From positions 57,013,564 through 57,077,563 of the forward strand of contig OX235279.1 in assembly GCA_944472155.2 (NCBI GenBank): a DNA stretch of 64,000 nucleotides. Reading direction: 5' to 3'. Below are positions 9,701-24,700 of the stretch, in pieces. A program made the position numbers and the translations under genes. The first letter of the stretch is position 1; each line of letters opens with the position of its first letter. The DNA comes from Trichobilharzia szidati. Lineage: Eukaryota; Platyhelminthes; Trematoda; Strigeidida; Schistosomatidae. Below the pieces are notes generated by a model. The model was not told where the DNA came from. It saw only the letters and a program-made list of their open reading frames with translations, and did no database searches.

Positions 9701-12700
9701 ATGAGAGGGAAGCGGAGGCGGCAGCGGAGGCGGAAGTGGCAGCGGCAGCAGCATCGTCAGCGGAAGTGGAAGTGGAAGTGGAAGCTGAGTCGGCTGTGCA
9801 AGTGTCAGGTGAATCATTGGGGCAAGTTGAATGGGAAGCAGAAAGTGAAGCGGCAGCACAGGTTGAGTGGGAAGGTGTGTCTGTCATCGCGCCAGTGGGA
9901 TTCGAGTCTGAGGCGCTTTCAGAGACTGCAGGGGAAGGCGAATCTGAGCGATTGGCTGAGCGTGTGAGTGAGATGGAGACGGAATATGCTGAATTAGTTG
10001 GTGAAGGCGTAGTTGATGAGAGGGAAGCGGAGGCGGCAGCGGAGGCGGAAGTGGCAGCGGCAGCAGCATCGTCAGCGGAAGTGGAAGTGGAAGTGGAAGC
10101 TGAGTCGGCTGTGCAAGTGTCAGGTGAATCATTGGGGCAAGTTGAATGGGAAGCAGAAAGTGAAGCGGCAGCACAGGTTGAGTGGGAAGGTGTGTCTGTC
10201 ATCGCGCCAGTGGGATTCGAGTCTGAGGCGCTTTCAGAGACTGCAGGGGAAGGCGAATCTGAGCGATTGGCTGAGCGTGTGAGTGAGATGGAGACGGAAT
10301 ATGCTGAATTAGTTGGTGAAGGCGTAGTTGATGAGAGGGAAGCGGAGGCGGCAGCGGAGGCGGAAGTGGCAGCGGCAGCAGCATCGTCAGCGGAAGTGGA
10401 AGTGGAAGTGGAAGCTGAGTCGGCTGTGCAAGTGTCAGGTGAATCATTGGGGCAAGTTGAATGGGAAGCAGAAAGTGAAGCGGCAGCACAGGTTGAGTGG
10501 GAAGGTGTGTCTGTCATCGCGCCAGTGGGATTCGAGTCTGAGGCGCTTTCAGAGACTGCAGGGGAAGGCGAATCTGAGCGATTGGCTGAGCGTGTGAGTG
10601 AGATGGAGACGGAATATGCTGAATTAGTTGGTGAAGGCGTAGTTGATGAGAGGGAAGCGGAGGCGGCAGCGGAGGCGGAAGTGGCAGCGGCAGCAGCATC
10701 GTCAGCGGAAGTGGAAGTGGAAGTGGAAGCTGAGTCGGCTGTGCAAGTGTCAGGTGAATCATTGGGGCAAGTTGAATGGGAAGCAGAAAGTGAAGCGGCA
10801 GCACAGGTTGAGTGGGAAGGTGTGTCTGTCATCGCGCCAGTGGGATTCGAGTCTGAGGCGCTTTCAGAGACTGCAGGGGAAGGCGAATCTGAGCGATTGG
10901 CTGAGCGTGTGAGTGAGATGGAGACGGAATATGCTGAATTAGTTGGTGAAGGCGTAGTTGATGAGAGGGAAGCGGAGGCGGCAGCGGAGGCGGAAGTGGC
11001 AGCGGCAGCAGCAGCGGAAGTGGAAGTGGAAGTGGAAGTGGAAGCTGAGTCGGCTGTGCAAGTGTCAGGTGAATCATTGGGGCAAGTTGAATGGGAAGCA
11101 GAAAGTGAAGCGGCAGCACAGGTTGAGTGGGAAGGTGTGTCTGTCATCGCGCCAGTGGGATTCGAGTCTGAGGCGCTTTCAGAGACTGCAGGGGAAGGCG
11201 AATCTGAGCGATTGGCTGAGCGTGTGAGTGAGATGGAGACGGAATATGCTGAATTAGTTGGTGAAGGCGTAGTTGATGAGAGGGAAGCGGAGGCGGCAGC
11301 GGAGGCGGAAGTGGCAGCGGCAGCAGCATCGTCAGCGGAAGTGGAAGTGGAAGTGGAAGCTGAGTCGGCTGTGCAAGTGTCAGGTGAATCATTGGGGCAA
11401 GTTGAATGGGAAGCAGAAAGTGAAGCGGCAGCACAGGTTGAGTGGGAAGGTGTGTCTGTCATCGCGCCAGTGGGATTCGAGTCTGAGGCGCTTTCAGAGA
11501 CTGCAGGGGAAGGCGAATCTGAGCGATTGGCTGAGCGTGTGAGTGAGATGGAGACGGAATATGCTGAATTAGTTGGTGAAGGCGTAGTTGATGAGAGGGA
11601 AGCGGAGGCGGCAGCGGAGGCGGAAGTGGCAGCGGCAGCAGCATCGTCAGCGGAAGTGGAAGTGGAAGTGGAAGCTGAGTCGGCTGTGCAAGTGTCAGGT
11701 GAATCATTGGGGCAAGTTGAATGGGAAGCAGAAAGTGAAGCGGCAGCACAGGTTGAGTGGGAAGGTGTGTCTGTCATCGCGCCAGTGGGATTCGAGTCTG
11801 AGGCGCTTTCAGAGACTGCAGGGGAAGGCGAATCTGAGCGATTGGCTGAGCGTGTGAGTGAGATGGAGACGGAATATGCTGAATTAGTTGGTGAAGGCGT
11901 AGTTGATGAGAGGGAAGCGGAGGCGGCAGCGGAGGCGGAAGTGGCAGCGGCAGCAGCATCGTCAGCGGAAGTGGAAGTGGAAGTGGAAGCTGAGTCGGCT
12001 GTGCAAGTGTCAGGTGAATCATTGGGGCAAGTTGAATGGGAAGCAGAAAGTGAAGCGGCAGCACAGGTTGAGTGGGAAGGTGTGTCTGTCATCGCGCCAG
12101 TGGGATTCGAGTCTGAGGCGCTTTCAGAGACTGCAGGGGAAGGCGAATCTGAGCGATTGGCTGAGCGTGTGAGTGAGATGGAGACGGAATATGCTGAATT
12201 AGTTGGTGAAGGCGTAGTTGATGAGAGGGAAGCGGAGGCGGCAGCGGAGGCGGAAGTGGCAGCGGCAGCAGCATCGTCAGCGGAAGTGGAAGTGGAAGTG
12301 GAAGCTGAGTCGGCTGTGCAAGTGTCAGGTGAATCATTGGGGCAAGTTGAATGGGAAGCAGAAAGTGAAGCGGCAGCACAGGTTGAGTGGGAAGGTGTGT
12401 CTGTCATCGCGCCAGTGGGATTCGAGTCTGAGGCGCTTTCAGAGACTGCAGGGGAAGGCGAATCTGAGCGATTGGCTGAGCGTGTGAGTGAGATGGAGAC
12501 GGAATATGCTGAATTAGTTGGTGAAGGCGTAGTTGATGAGAGGGAAGCGGAGGCGGCAGCGGAGGCGGAAGTGGCAGCGGCAGCAGCATCGTCAGCGGAA
12601 GTGGAAGTGGAAGTGGAAGCTGAGTCGGCTGTGCAAGTGTCAGGTGAATCATTGGGGCAAGTTGAATGGGAAGCAGAAAGTGAAGCGGCAGCACAGGTTG

Positions 12701-15700
12701 AGTGGGAAGGTGTGTCTGTCATCGCGCCAGTGGGATTCGAGTCTGAGGCGCTTTCAGAGACTGCAGGGGAAGGCGAATCTGAGCGATTGGCTGAGCGTGT
12801 GAGTGAGATGGAGACGGAATATGCTGAATTAGTTGGTGAAGGCGTAGTTGATGAGAGGGAAGCGGAGGCGGCAGCGGAGGCGGAAGTGGCAGCGGCAGCA
12901 GCATCGTCAGCGGAAGTGGAAGTGGAAGTGGAAGCTGAGTCGGCTGTGCAAGTGTCAGGTGAATCATTGGGGCAAGTTGAATGGGAAGCAGAAAGTGAAG
13001 CGGCAGCACAGGTTGAGTGGGAAGGTGTGTCTGTCATCGCGCCAGTGGGATTCGAGTCTGAGGCGCTTTCAGAGACTGCAGGGGAAGGCGAATCTGAGCG
13101 ATTGGCTGAGCGTGTGAGTGAGATGGAGACGGAATATGCTGAATTAGTTGGTGAAGGCGTAGTTGATGAGAGGGAAGCGGAGGCGGCAGCGGAGGCGGAA
13201 GTGGCAGCGGCAGCAGCATCGTCAGCGGAAGTGGAAGTGGAAGTGGAAGCTGAGTCGGCTGTGCAAGTGTCAGGTGAATCATTGGGGCAAGTTGAATGGG
13301 AAGCAGAAAGTGAAGCGGCAGCACAGGTTGAGTGGGAAGGTGTGTCTGTCATCGCGCCAGTGGGATTCGAGTCTGAGGCGCTTTCAGAGACTGCAGGGGA
13401 AGGCGAATCTGAGCGATTGGCTGAGCGTGTGAGTGAGATGGAGACGGAATATGCTGAATTAGTTGGTGAAGGCGTAGTTGATGAGAGGGAAGCGGAGGCG
13501 GCAGCGGAGGCGGAAGTGGCAGCGGCAGCAGCATCGTCAGCGGAAGTGGAAGTGGAAGTGGAAGCTGAGTCGGCTGTGCAAGTGTCAGGTGAATCATTGG
13601 GGCAAGTTGAATGGGAAGCAGAAAGTGAAGCGGCAGCACAGGTTGAGTGGGAAGGTGTGTCTGTCATCGCGCCAGTGGGATTCGAGTCTGAGGCGCTTTC
13701 AGAGACTGCAGGGGAAGGCGAATCTGAGCGATTGGCTGAGCGTGTGAGTGAGATGGAGACGGAATATGCTGAATTAGTTGGTGAAGGCGTAGTTGATGAG
13801 AGGGAAGCGGAGGCGGCAGCGGAGGCGGAAGTGGCAGCGGCAGCAGCATCGTCAGCGGAAGTGGAAGTGGAAGTGGAAGCTGAGTCGGCTGTGCAAGTGT
13901 CAGGTGAATCATTGGGGCAAGTTGAATGGGAAGCAGAAAGTGAAGCGGCAGCACAGGTTGAGTGGGAAGGTGTGTCTGTCATCGCGCCAGTGGGATTCGA
14001 GTCTGAGGCGCTTTCAGAGACTGCAGGGGAAGGCGAATCTGAGCGATTGGCTGAGCGTGTGAGTGAGATGGAGACGGAATATGCTGAATTAGTTGGTGAA
14101 GGCGTAGTTGATGAGAGGGAAGCGGAGGCGGCAGCGGAGGCGGAAGTGGCAGCGGCAGCAGCATCGTCAGCGGAAGTGGAAGTGGAAGTGGAAGCTGAGT
14201 CGGCTGTGCAAGTGTCAGGTGAATCATTGGGGCAAGTTGAATGGGAAGCAGAAAGTGAAGCGGCAGCACAGGTTGAGTGGGAAGGTGTGTCTGTCATCGC
14301 GCCAGTGGGATTCGAGTCTGAGGCGCTTTCAGAGACTGCAGGGGAAGGCGAATCTGAGCGATTGGCTGAGCGTGTGAGTGAGATGGAGACGGAATATGCT
14401 GAATTAGTTGGTGAAGGCGTAGTTGATGAGAGGGAAGCGGAGGCGGCAGCGGAGGCGGAAGTGGCAGCGGCAGCAGCATCGTCAGCGGAAGTGGAAGTGG
14501 AAGTGGAAGCTGAGTCGGCTGTGCAAGTGTCAGGTGAATCATTGGGGCAAGTTGAATGGGAAGCAGAAAGTGAAGCGGCAGCACAGGTTGAGTGGGAAGG
14601 TGTGTCTGTCATCGCGCCAGTGGGATTCGAGTCTGAGGCGCTTTCAGAGACTGCAGGGGAAGGCGAATCTGAGCGATTGGCTGAGCGTGTGAGTGAGATG
14701 GAGACGGAATATGCTGAATTAGTTGGTGAAGGCGTAGTTGATGAGAGGGAAGCGGAGGCGGCAGCGGAGGCGGAAGTGGCAGCGGCAGCAGCATCGTCAG
14801 CGGAAGTGGAAGTGGAAGTGGAAGCTGAGTCGGCTGTGCAAGTGTCAGGTGAATCATTGGGGCAAGTTGAATGGGAAGCAGAAAGTGAAGCGGCAGCACA
14901 GGTTGAGTGGGAAGGTGTGTCTGTCATCGCGCCAGTGGGATTCGAGTCTGAGGCGCTTTCAGAGACTGCAGGGGAAGGCGAATCTGAGCGATTGGCTGAG
15001 CGTGTGAGTGAGATGGAGACGGAATATGCTGAATTAGTTGGTGAAGGCGTAGTTGATGAGAGGGAAGCGGAGGCGGCAGCGGAGGCGGAAGTGGCAGCGG
15101 CAGCAGCATCGTCAGCGGAAGTGGAAGTGGAAGTGGAAGCTGAGTCGGCTGTGCAAGTGTCAGGTGAATCATTGGGGCAAGTTGAATGGGAAGCAGAAAG
15201 TGAAGCGGCAGCACAGGTTGAGTGGGAAGGTGTGTCTGTCATCGCGCCAGTGGGATTCGAGTCTGAGGCGCTTTCAGAGACTGCAGGGGAAGGCGAATCT
15301 GAGCGATTGGCTGAGCGTGTGAGTGAGATGGAGACGGAATATGCTGAATTAGTTGGTGAAGGCGTAGTTGATGAGAGGGAAGCGGAGGCGGCAGCGGAGG
15401 CGAAAGTGGCAGCGGCAGCAGCATCGTCAGCGGAAGTGGAAGTGGAAGTGGGAGCTGAGTCGGCTGTGCAAGTGTCAGGTGAATCATTGGGGCAAGTTGA
15501 ATGGGAAGCAGAAAGTGAAGCGGCAGCACAGGTTGAGTGGGAAGGTGTGTCTGTCATCGCGCCAGTGGGATTCGAGTCTGAGGCGCTTTCAGAGACTGCA
15601 GGGGAAGGCGAATCTGAGCGATTGGCTGAGCGTGTGAGTGAGATGGAGACGGAATATGCTGAATTAGTTGGTGAAGGCGTAGTTGATGAGAGGGAAGCGG

Positions 15701-18700
15701 AGGCGGCAGCGGAGGCGGAAGTGGCAGCGGCAGCAGCATCGTCAGCGGAAGTGGAAGTGGAAGTGGAAGCTGAGTCGGCTGTGCAAGTGTCAGGTGAATC
15801 ATTGGGGCAAGTTGAATGGGAAGCAGAAAGTGAAGCGGCAGCACAGGTTGAGTGGGAAGGTGTGTCTGTCATCGCGCCAGTGGGATTCGAGTCTGAGGCG
15901 CTTTCAGAGACTGCAGGGGAAGGCGAATCTGAGCGATTGGCTGAGCGTGTGAGTGAGATGGAGACGGAATATGCTGAATTAGTTGGTGAAGGCGTAGTTG
16001 ATGAGAGGGAAGCGGAGGCGGCAGCGGAGGCGGAAGTGGCAGCGGCAGCAGCATCGTCAGCGGAAGTGGAAGTGGAAGTGGAAGCTGAGTCGGCTGTGCA
16101 AGTGTCAGGTGAATCATTGGGGCAAGTTGAATGGGAAGCAGAAAGTGAAGCGGCAGCACAGGTTGAGTGGGAAGGTGTGTCTGTCATCGCGCCAGTGGGA
16201 TTCGAGTCTGAGGCGCTTTCAGAGACTGCAGGGGAAGGCGAATCTGAGCGATTGGCTGAGCGTGTGAGTGAGATGGAGACGGAATATGCTGAATTAGTTG
16301 GTGAAGGCGTAGTTGATGAGAGGGAAGCGGAGGCGGCAGCGGAGGCGGAAGTGGCAGCGGCAGCAGCATCGTCAGCGGAAGTGGAAGTGGAAGTGGAAGC
16401 TGAGTCGGCTGTGCAAGTGTCAGGTGAATCATTGGGGCAAGTTGAATGGGAAGCAGAAAGTGAAGCGGCAGCACAGGTTGAGTGGGAAGGTGTGTCTGTC
16501 ATCGCGCCAGTGGGATTCGAGTCTGAGGCGCTTTCAGAGACTGCAGGGGAAGGCGAATCTGAGCGATTGGCTGAGCGTGTGAGTGAGATGGAGACGGAAT
16601 ATGCTGAATTAGTTGGTGAAGGCGTAGTTGATGAGAGGGAAGCGGAGGCGGCAGCGGAGGCGGAAGTGGCAGCGGCAGCAGCATCGTCAGCGGAAGTGGA
16701 AGTGGAAGTGGAAGCTGAGTCGGCTGTGCAAGTGTCAGGTGAATCATTGGGGCAAGTTGAATGGGAAGCAGAAAGTGAAGCGGCAGCACAGGTTGAGTGG
16801 GAAGGTGTGTCTGTCATCGCGCCAGTGGGATTCGAGTCTGAGGCGCTTTCAGAGACTGCAGGGGAAGGCGAATCTGAGCGATTGGCTGAGCGTGTGAGTG
16901 AGATGGAGACGGAATATGCTGAATTAGTTGGTGAAGGCGTAGTTGATGAGAGGGAAGCGGAGGCGGCAGCGGAGGCGGAAGTGGCAGCGGCAGCAGCATC
17001 GTCAGCGGAAGTGGAAGTGGAAGTGGAAGCTGAGTCGGCTGTGCAAGTGTCAGGTGAATCATTGGGGCAAGTTGAATGGGAAGCAGAAAGTGAAGCGGCA
17101 GCACAGGTTGAGTGGGAAGGTGTGTCTGTCATCGCGCCAGTGGGATTCGAGTCTGAGGCGCTTTCAGAGACTGCAGGGGAAGGCGAATCTGAGCGATTGG
17201 CTGAGCGTGTGAGTGAGATGGAGACGGAATATGCTGAATTAGTTGGTGAAGGCGTAGTTGATGAGAGGGAAGCGGAGGCGGCAGCGGAGGCGGAAGTGGC
17301 AGCGGCAGCAGCATCGTCAGCGGAAGTGGAAGTGGAAGTGGAAGCTGAGTCGGCTGTGCAAGTGTCAGGTGAATCATTGGGGCAAGTTGAATGGGAAGCA
17401 GAAAGTGAAGCGGCAGCACAGGTTGAGTGGGAAGGTGTGTCTGTCATCGCGCCAGTGGGATTCGAGTCTGAGGCGCTTTCAGAGACTGCAGGGGAAGGCG
17501 AATCTGAGCGATTGGCTGAGCGTGTGAGTGAGATGGAGACGGAATATGCTGAATTAGTTGGTGAAGGCGTAGTTGATGAGAGGGAAGCGGAGGCGGCAGC
17601 GGAGGCGGAAGTGGCAGCGGCAGCAGCATCGTCAGCGGAAGTGGAAGTGGAAGTGGAAGCTGAGTCGGCTGTGCAAGTGTCAGGTGAATCATTGGGGCAA
17701 GTTGAATGGGAAGCAGAAAGTGAAGCGGCAGCACAGGTTGAGTGGGAAGGTGTGTCTGTCATCGCGCCAGTGGGATTCGAGTCTGAGGCGCTTTCAGAGA
17801 CTGCAGGGGAAGGCGAATCTGAGCGATTGGCTGAGCGTGTGAGTGAGATGGAGACGGAATATGCTGAATTAGTTGGTGAAGGCGTAGTTGATGAGAGGGA
17901 AGCGGAGGCGGCAGCGGAGGCGGAAGTGGCAGCGGCAGCAGCATCGTCAGCGGAAGTGGAAGTGGAAGTGGAAGCTGAGTCGGCTGTGCAAGTGTCAGGT
18001 GAATCATTGGGGCAAGTTGAATGGGAAGCAGAAAGTGAAGCGGCAGCACAGGTTGAGTGGGAAGGTGTGTCTGTCATCGCGCCAGTGGGATTCGAGTCTG
18101 AGGCGCTTTCAGAGACTGCAGGGGAAGGCGAATCTGAGCGATTGGCTGAGCGTGTGAGTGAGATGGAGACGGAATATGCTGAATTAGTTGGTGAAGGCGT
18201 AGTTGATGAGAGGGAAGCGGAGGCGGCAGCGGAGGCGGAAGTGGCAGCGGCAGCAGCATCGTCAGCGGAAGTGGAAGTGGAAGTGGAAGCTGAGTCGGCT
18301 GTGCAAGTGTCAGGTGAATCATTGGGGCAAGTTGAATGGGAAGCAGAAAGTGAAGCGGCAGCACAGGTTGAGTGGGAAGGTGTGTCTGTCATCGCGCCAG
18401 TGGGATTCGAGTCTGAGGCGCTTTCAGAGACTGCAGGGGAAGGCGAATCTGAGCGATTGGCTGAGCGTGTGAGTGAGATGGAGACGGAATATGCTGAATT
18501 AGTTGGTGAAGGCGTAGTTGATGAGAGGGAAGCGGAGGCGGCAGCGGAGGCGGAAGTGGCAGCGGCAGCAGCATCGTCAGCGGAAGTGGAAGTGGAAGTG
18601 GAAGCTGAGTCGGCTGTGCAAGTGTCAGGTGAATCATTGGGGCAAGTTGAATGGGAAGCAGAAAGTGAAGCGGCAGCACAGGTTGAGTGGGAAGGTGTGT

Positions 18701-21700
18701 CTGTCATCGCGCCAGTGGGATTCGAGTCTGAGGCGCTTTCAGAGACTGCAGGGGAAGGCGAATCTGAGCGATTGGCTGAGCGTGTGAGTGAGATGGAGAC
18801 GGAATATGCTGAATTAGTTGGTGAAGGCGTAGTTGATGAGAGGGAAGCGGAGGCGGCAGCGGAGGCGGAAGTGGCAGCGGCAGCAGCATCGTCAGCGGAA
18901 GTGGAAGTGGAAGTGGAAGCTGAGTCGGCTGTGCAAGTGTCAGGTGAATCATTGGGGCAAGTTGAATGGGAAGCAGAAAGTGAAGCGGCAGCACAGGTTG
19001 AGTGGGAAGGTGTGTCTGTCATCGCGCCAGTGGGATTCGAGTCTGAGGCGCTTTCAGAGACTGCAGGGGAAGGCGAATCTGAGCGATTGGCTGAGCGTGT
19101 GAGTGAGATGGAGACGGAATATGCTGAATTAGTTGGTGAAGGCGTAGTTGATGAGAGGGAAGCGGAGGCGGCAGCGGAGGCGGAAGTGGCAGCGGCAGCA
19201 GCATCGTCAGCGGAAGTGGAAGTGGAAGTGGAAGCTGAGTCGGCTGTGCAAGTGTCAGGTGAATCATTGGGGCAAGTTGAATGGGAAGCAGAAAGTGAAG
19301 CGGCAGCACAGGTTGAGTGGGAAGGTGTGTCTGTCATCGCGCCAGTGGGATTCGAGTCTGAGGCGCTTTCAGAGACTGCAGGGGAAGGCGAATCTGAGCG
19401 ATTGGCTGAGCGTGTGAGTGAGATGGAGACGGAATATGCTGAATTAGTTGGTGAAGGCGTAGTTGATGAGAGGGAAGCGGAGGCGGCAGCGGAGGCGGAA
19501 GTGGCAGCGGCAGCAGCATCGTCAGCGGAAGTGGAAGTGGAAGTGGAAGCTGAGTCGGCTGTGCAAGTGTCAGGTGAATCATTGGGGCAAGTTGAATGGG
19601 AAGCAGAAAGTGAAGCGGCAGCACAGGTTGAGTGGGAAGGTGTGTCTGTCATCGCGCCAGTGGGATTCGAGTCTGAGGCGCTTTCAGAGACTGCAGGGGA
19701 AGGCGAATCTGAGCGATTGGCTGAGCGTGTGAGTGAGATGGAGACGGAATATGCTGAATTAGTTGGTGAAGGCGTAGTTGATGAGAGGGAAGCGGAGGCG
19801 GCAGCGGAGGCGGAAGTGGCAGCGGCAGCAGCATCGTCAGCGGAAGTGGAAGTGGAAGTGGAAGCTGAGTCGGCTGTGCAAGTGTCAGGTGAATCATTGG
19901 GGCAAGTTGAATGGGAAGCAGAAAGTGAAGCGGCAGCACAGGTTGAGTGGGAAGGTGTGTCTGTCATCGCGCCAGTGGGATTCGAGTCTGAGGCGCTTTC
20001 AGAGACTGCAGGGGAAGGCGAATCTGAGCGATTGGCTGAGCGTGTGAGTGAGATGGAGACGGAATATGCTGAATTAGTTGGTGAAGGCGTAGTTGATGAG
20101 AGGGAAGCGGAGGCGGCAGCGGAGGCGGAAGTGGCAGCGGCAGCAGCATCGTCAGCGGAAGTGGAAGTGGAAGTGGAAGCTGAGTCGGCTGTGCAAGTGT
20201 CAGGTGAATCATTGGGGCAAGTTGAATGGGAAGCAGAAAGTGAAGCGGCAGCACAGGTTGAGTGGGAAGGTGTGTCTGTCATCGCGCCAGTGGGATTCGA
20301 GTCTGAGGCGCTTTCAGAGACTGCAGGGGAAGGCGAATCTGAGCGATTGGCTGAGCGTGTGAGTGAGATGGAGACGGAATATGCTGAATTAGTTGGTGAA
20401 GGCGTAGTTGATGAGAGGGAAGCGGAGGCGGCAGCGGAGGCGGAAGTGGCAGCGGCAGCAGCATCGTCAGCGGAAGTGGAAGTGGAAGTGGAAGCTGAGT
20501 CGGCTGTGCAAGTGTCAGGTGAATCATTGGGGCAAGTTGAATGGGAAGCAGAAAGTGAAGCGGCAGCACAGGTTGAGTGGGAAGGTGTGTCTGTCATCGC
20601 GCCAGTGGGATTCGAGTCTGAGGCGCTTTCAGAGACTGCAGGGGAAGGCGAATCTGAGCGATTGGCTGAGCGTGTGAGTGAGATGGAGACGGAATATGCT
20701 GAATTAGTTGGTGAAGGCGTAGTTGATGAGAGGGAAGCGGAGGCGGCAGCGGAGGCGGAAGTGGCAGCGGCAGCAGCATCGTCAGCGGAAGTGGAAGTGG
20801 AAGTGGAAGCTGAGTCGGCTGTGCAAGTGTCAGGTGAATCATTGGGGCAAGTTGAATGGGAAGCAGAAAGTGAAGCGGCAGCACAGGTTGAGTGGGAAGG
20901 TGTGTCTGTCATCGCGCCAGTGGGATTCGAGTCTGAGGCGCTTTCAGAGACTGCAGGGGAAGGCGAATCTGAGCGATTGGCTGAGCGTGTGAGTGAGATG
21001 GAGACGGAATATGCTGAATTAGTTGGTGAAGGCGTAGTTGATGAGAGGGAAGCGGAGGCGGCAGCGGAGGCGGAAGTGGCAGCGGCAGCAGCATCGTCAG
21101 CGGAAGTGGAAGTGGAAGTGGAAGCTGAGTCGGCTGTGCAAGTGTCAGGTGAATCATTGGGGCAAGTTGAATGGGAAGCAGAAAGTGAAGCGGCAGCACA
21201 GGTTGAGTGGGAAGGTGTGTCTGTCATCGCGCCAGTGGGATTCGAGTCTGAGGCGCTTTCAGAGACTGCAGGGGAAGGCGAATCTGAGCGATTGGCTGAG
21301 CGTGTGAGTGAGATGGAGACGGAATATGCTGAATTAGTTGGTGAAGGCGTAGTTGATGAGAGGGAAGCGGAGGCGGCAGCGGAGGCGGAAGTGGCAGCGG
21401 CAGCAGCATCGTCAGCGGAAGTGGAAGTGGAAGTGGAAGCTGAGTCGGCTGTGCAAGTGTCAGGTGAATCATTGGGGCAAGTTGAATGGGAAGCAGAAAG
21501 TGAAGCGGCAGCACAGGTTGAGTGGGAAGGTGTGTCTGTCATCGCGCCAGTGGGATTCGAGTCTGAGGCGCTTTCAGAGACTGCAGGGGAAGGCGAATCT
21601 GAGCGATTGGCTGAGCGTGTGAGTGAGATGGAGACGGAATATGCTGAATTAGTTGGTGAAGGCGTAGTTGATGAGAGGGAAGCGGAGGCGGCAGCGGAGG

Positions 21701-24700
21701 CGGAAGTGGCAGCGGCAGCAGCATCGTCAGCGGAAGTGGAAGTGGAAGTGGAAGCTGAGTCGGCTGTGCAAGTGTCAGGTGAATCATTGGGGCAAGTTGA
21801 ATGGGAAGCAGAAAGTGAAGCGGCAGCACAGGTTGAGTGGGAAGGTGTGTCTGTCATCGCGCCAGTGGGATTCGAGTCTGAGGCGCTTTCAGAGACTGCA
21901 GGGGAAGGCGAATCTGAGCGATTGGCTGAGCGTGTGAGTGAGATGGAGACGGAATATGCTGAATTAGTTGGTGAAGGCGTAGTTGATGAGAGGGAAGCGG
22001 AGGCGGCAGCGGAGGCGGAAGTGGCAGCGGCAGCAGCATCGTCAGCGGAAGTGGAAGTGGAAGTGGAAGCTGAGTCGGCTGTGCAAGTGTCAGGTGAATC
22101 ATTGGGGCAAGTTGAATGGGAAGCAGAAAGTGAAGCGGCAGCACAGGTTGAGTGGGAAGGTGTGTCTGTCATCGCGCCAGTGGGATTCGAGTCTGAGGCG
22201 CTTTCAGAGACTGCAGGGGAAGGCGAATCTGAGCGATTGGCTGAGCGTGTGAGTGAGATGGAGACGGAATATGCTGAATTAGTTGGTGAAGGCGTAGTTG
22301 ATGAGAGGGAAGCGGAGGCGGCAGCGGAGGCGGAAGTGGCAGCGGCAGCAGCATCGTCAGCGGAAGTGGAAGTGGAAGTGGAAGCTGAGTCGGCTGTGCA
22401 AGTGTCAGGTGAATCATTGGGGCAAGTTGAATGGGAAGCAGAAAGTGAAGCGGCAGCACAGGTTGAGTGGGAAGGTGTGTCTGTCATCGCGCCAGTGGGA
22501 TTCGAGTCTGAGGCGCTTTCAGAGACTGCAGGGGAAGGCGAATCTGAGCGATTGGCTGAGCGTGTGAGTGAGATGGAGACGGAATATGCTGAATTAGTTG
22601 GTGAAGGCGTAGTTGATGAGAGGGAAGCGGAGGCGGCAGCGGAGGCGGAAGTGGCAGCGGCAGCAGCATCGTCAGCGGAAGTGGAAGTGGAAGTGGAAGC
22701 TGAGTCGGCTGTGCAAGTGTCAGGTGAATCATTGGGGCAAGTTGAATGGGAAGCAGAAAGTGAAGCGGCAGCACAGGTTGAGTGGGAAGGTGTGTCTGTC
22801 ATCGCGCCAGTGGGATTCGAGTCTGAGGCGCTTTCAGAGACTGCAGGGGAAGGCGAATCTGAGCGATTGGCTGAGCGTGTGAGTGAGATGGAGACGGAAT
22901 ATGCTGAATTAGTTGGTGAAGGCGTAGTTGATGAGAGGGAAGCGGAGGCGGCAGCGGAGGCGGAAGTGGCAGCGGCAGCAGCATCGTCAGCGGAAGTGGA
23001 AGTGGAAGTGGAAGCTGAGGCGGCTGTGCAAGTGTCAGGTGAATCATTGGGGCAAGTTGAATGGGAAGCAGAAAGTGAAGCGGCAGCACAGGTTGAGTGG
23101 GAAGGTGTGTCTGTCATCGCGCCAGTGGGATTCGAGTCTGAGGCGCTTTCAGAGACTGCAGGGGAAGGCGAATCTGAGCGATTGGCTGAGCGTGTGAGTG
23201 AGATGGAGACGGAATATGCTGAATTAGTTGGTGAAGGCGTAGTTGATGAGAGGGAAGCGGAGGCGGCAGCGGAGGCGGAAGTGGCAGCGGCAGCAGCATC
23301 GTCAGCGGAAGTGGAAGTGAAAGTGGAAGCTGAGTCGGCTGTGCAAGTGTCAGGTGAATCATTGGGGCAAGTTGAATGGGAAGCAGAAAGTGAAGCGGCA
23401 GCACAGGTTGAGTGGGAAGGTGTGTCTGTCATCGCGCCAGTGGGATTCGAGTCTGAGGCGCTTTCAGAGACTGCAGGGGAAGGCGAATCTGAGCGATTGG
23501 CTGAGCGTGTGAGTGAGATGGAGACGGAATATGCTGAATTAGTTGGTGAAGGCGTAGTTGATGAGAGGGAAGCGGAGGCGGCAGCGGAGGCGGAAGTGGC
23601 AGCGGCAGCAGCATCGTCAGCGGAAGTGGAAGTGGAAGTGGAAGCTGAGTCGGCTGTGCAAGTGTCAGGTGAATCATTGGGGCAAGTTGAATGGGAAGCA
23701 GAAAGTGAAGCGGCAGCACAGGTTGAGTGGGAAGGTGTGTCTGTCATCGCGCCAGTGGGATTCGAGTCTGAGGCGCTTTCAGAGACTGCAGGGGAAGGCG
23801 AATCTGAGCGATTGGCTGAGCGTGTGAGTGAGATGGAGACGGAATATGCTGAATTAGTTGGTGAAGGCGTAGTTGATGAGAGGGAAGCGGAGGCGGCAGC
23901 GGAGGCGGAAGTGGCAGCGGCAGCAGCATCGTCAGCGGAAGTGGAAGTGAAAGTGGAAGCTGAGTCGGCTGTGCAAGTGTCAGGTGAATCATTGGGGCAA
24001 GTTGAATGGGAAGCAGAAAGTGAAGCGGCAGCACAGGTTGAGTGGGAAGGTGTGTCTGTCATCGCGCCAGTGGGATTCGAGTCTGAGGCGCTTTCAGAGA
24101 CTGCAGGGGAAGGCGAATCTGAGCGATTGGCTGAGCGTGTGAGTGAGATGGAGACGGAATATGCTGAATTAGTTGGTGAAGGCGTAGTTGACGAGAGGGA
24201 AGCGGAAGTGGAAGCGGAGGCGGAAGTGGCAGCGGCAGCAGCATCATCAGCGGAAGTGGAAGTGGAAGTGGAAGCTGAGTCGGCTGTGCAAGTGTCAGGT
24301 GAATCATTGGGGCAAGTTGAATGGGAAGCAGAAAGTGAAGCGGCAGCACAGGTTGAGTGGGAAGGTGTGTCTGTCATCGCGCCAGTGGGATTCGAGTCTG
24401 AGGCGCTTTCAGAGACTGCAGGGGAAGGCGAATCTGAGCGATTGGCTGAGCGTGTGAGTGAGATGGAGACGGAATATGCTGAATTAGTTGGTGAAGGCGT
24501 AGTTGATGAGAGGGAAGCGGAGGCGGCAGCGGAGGCGGAAGTGGCAGCGGCAGCAGCATCGTCAGCGGAAGTGGAAGTGGAAGTGGAAGCTGAGTCGGCT
24601 GTGCAAGTGTCAGGTGAATCATTGGGGCAAGTTGAATGGGAAGCAGAAAGTGAAGCGGCAGCACAGGTTGAGTGGGAAGGTGTGTCTGTCATCGCGCCAG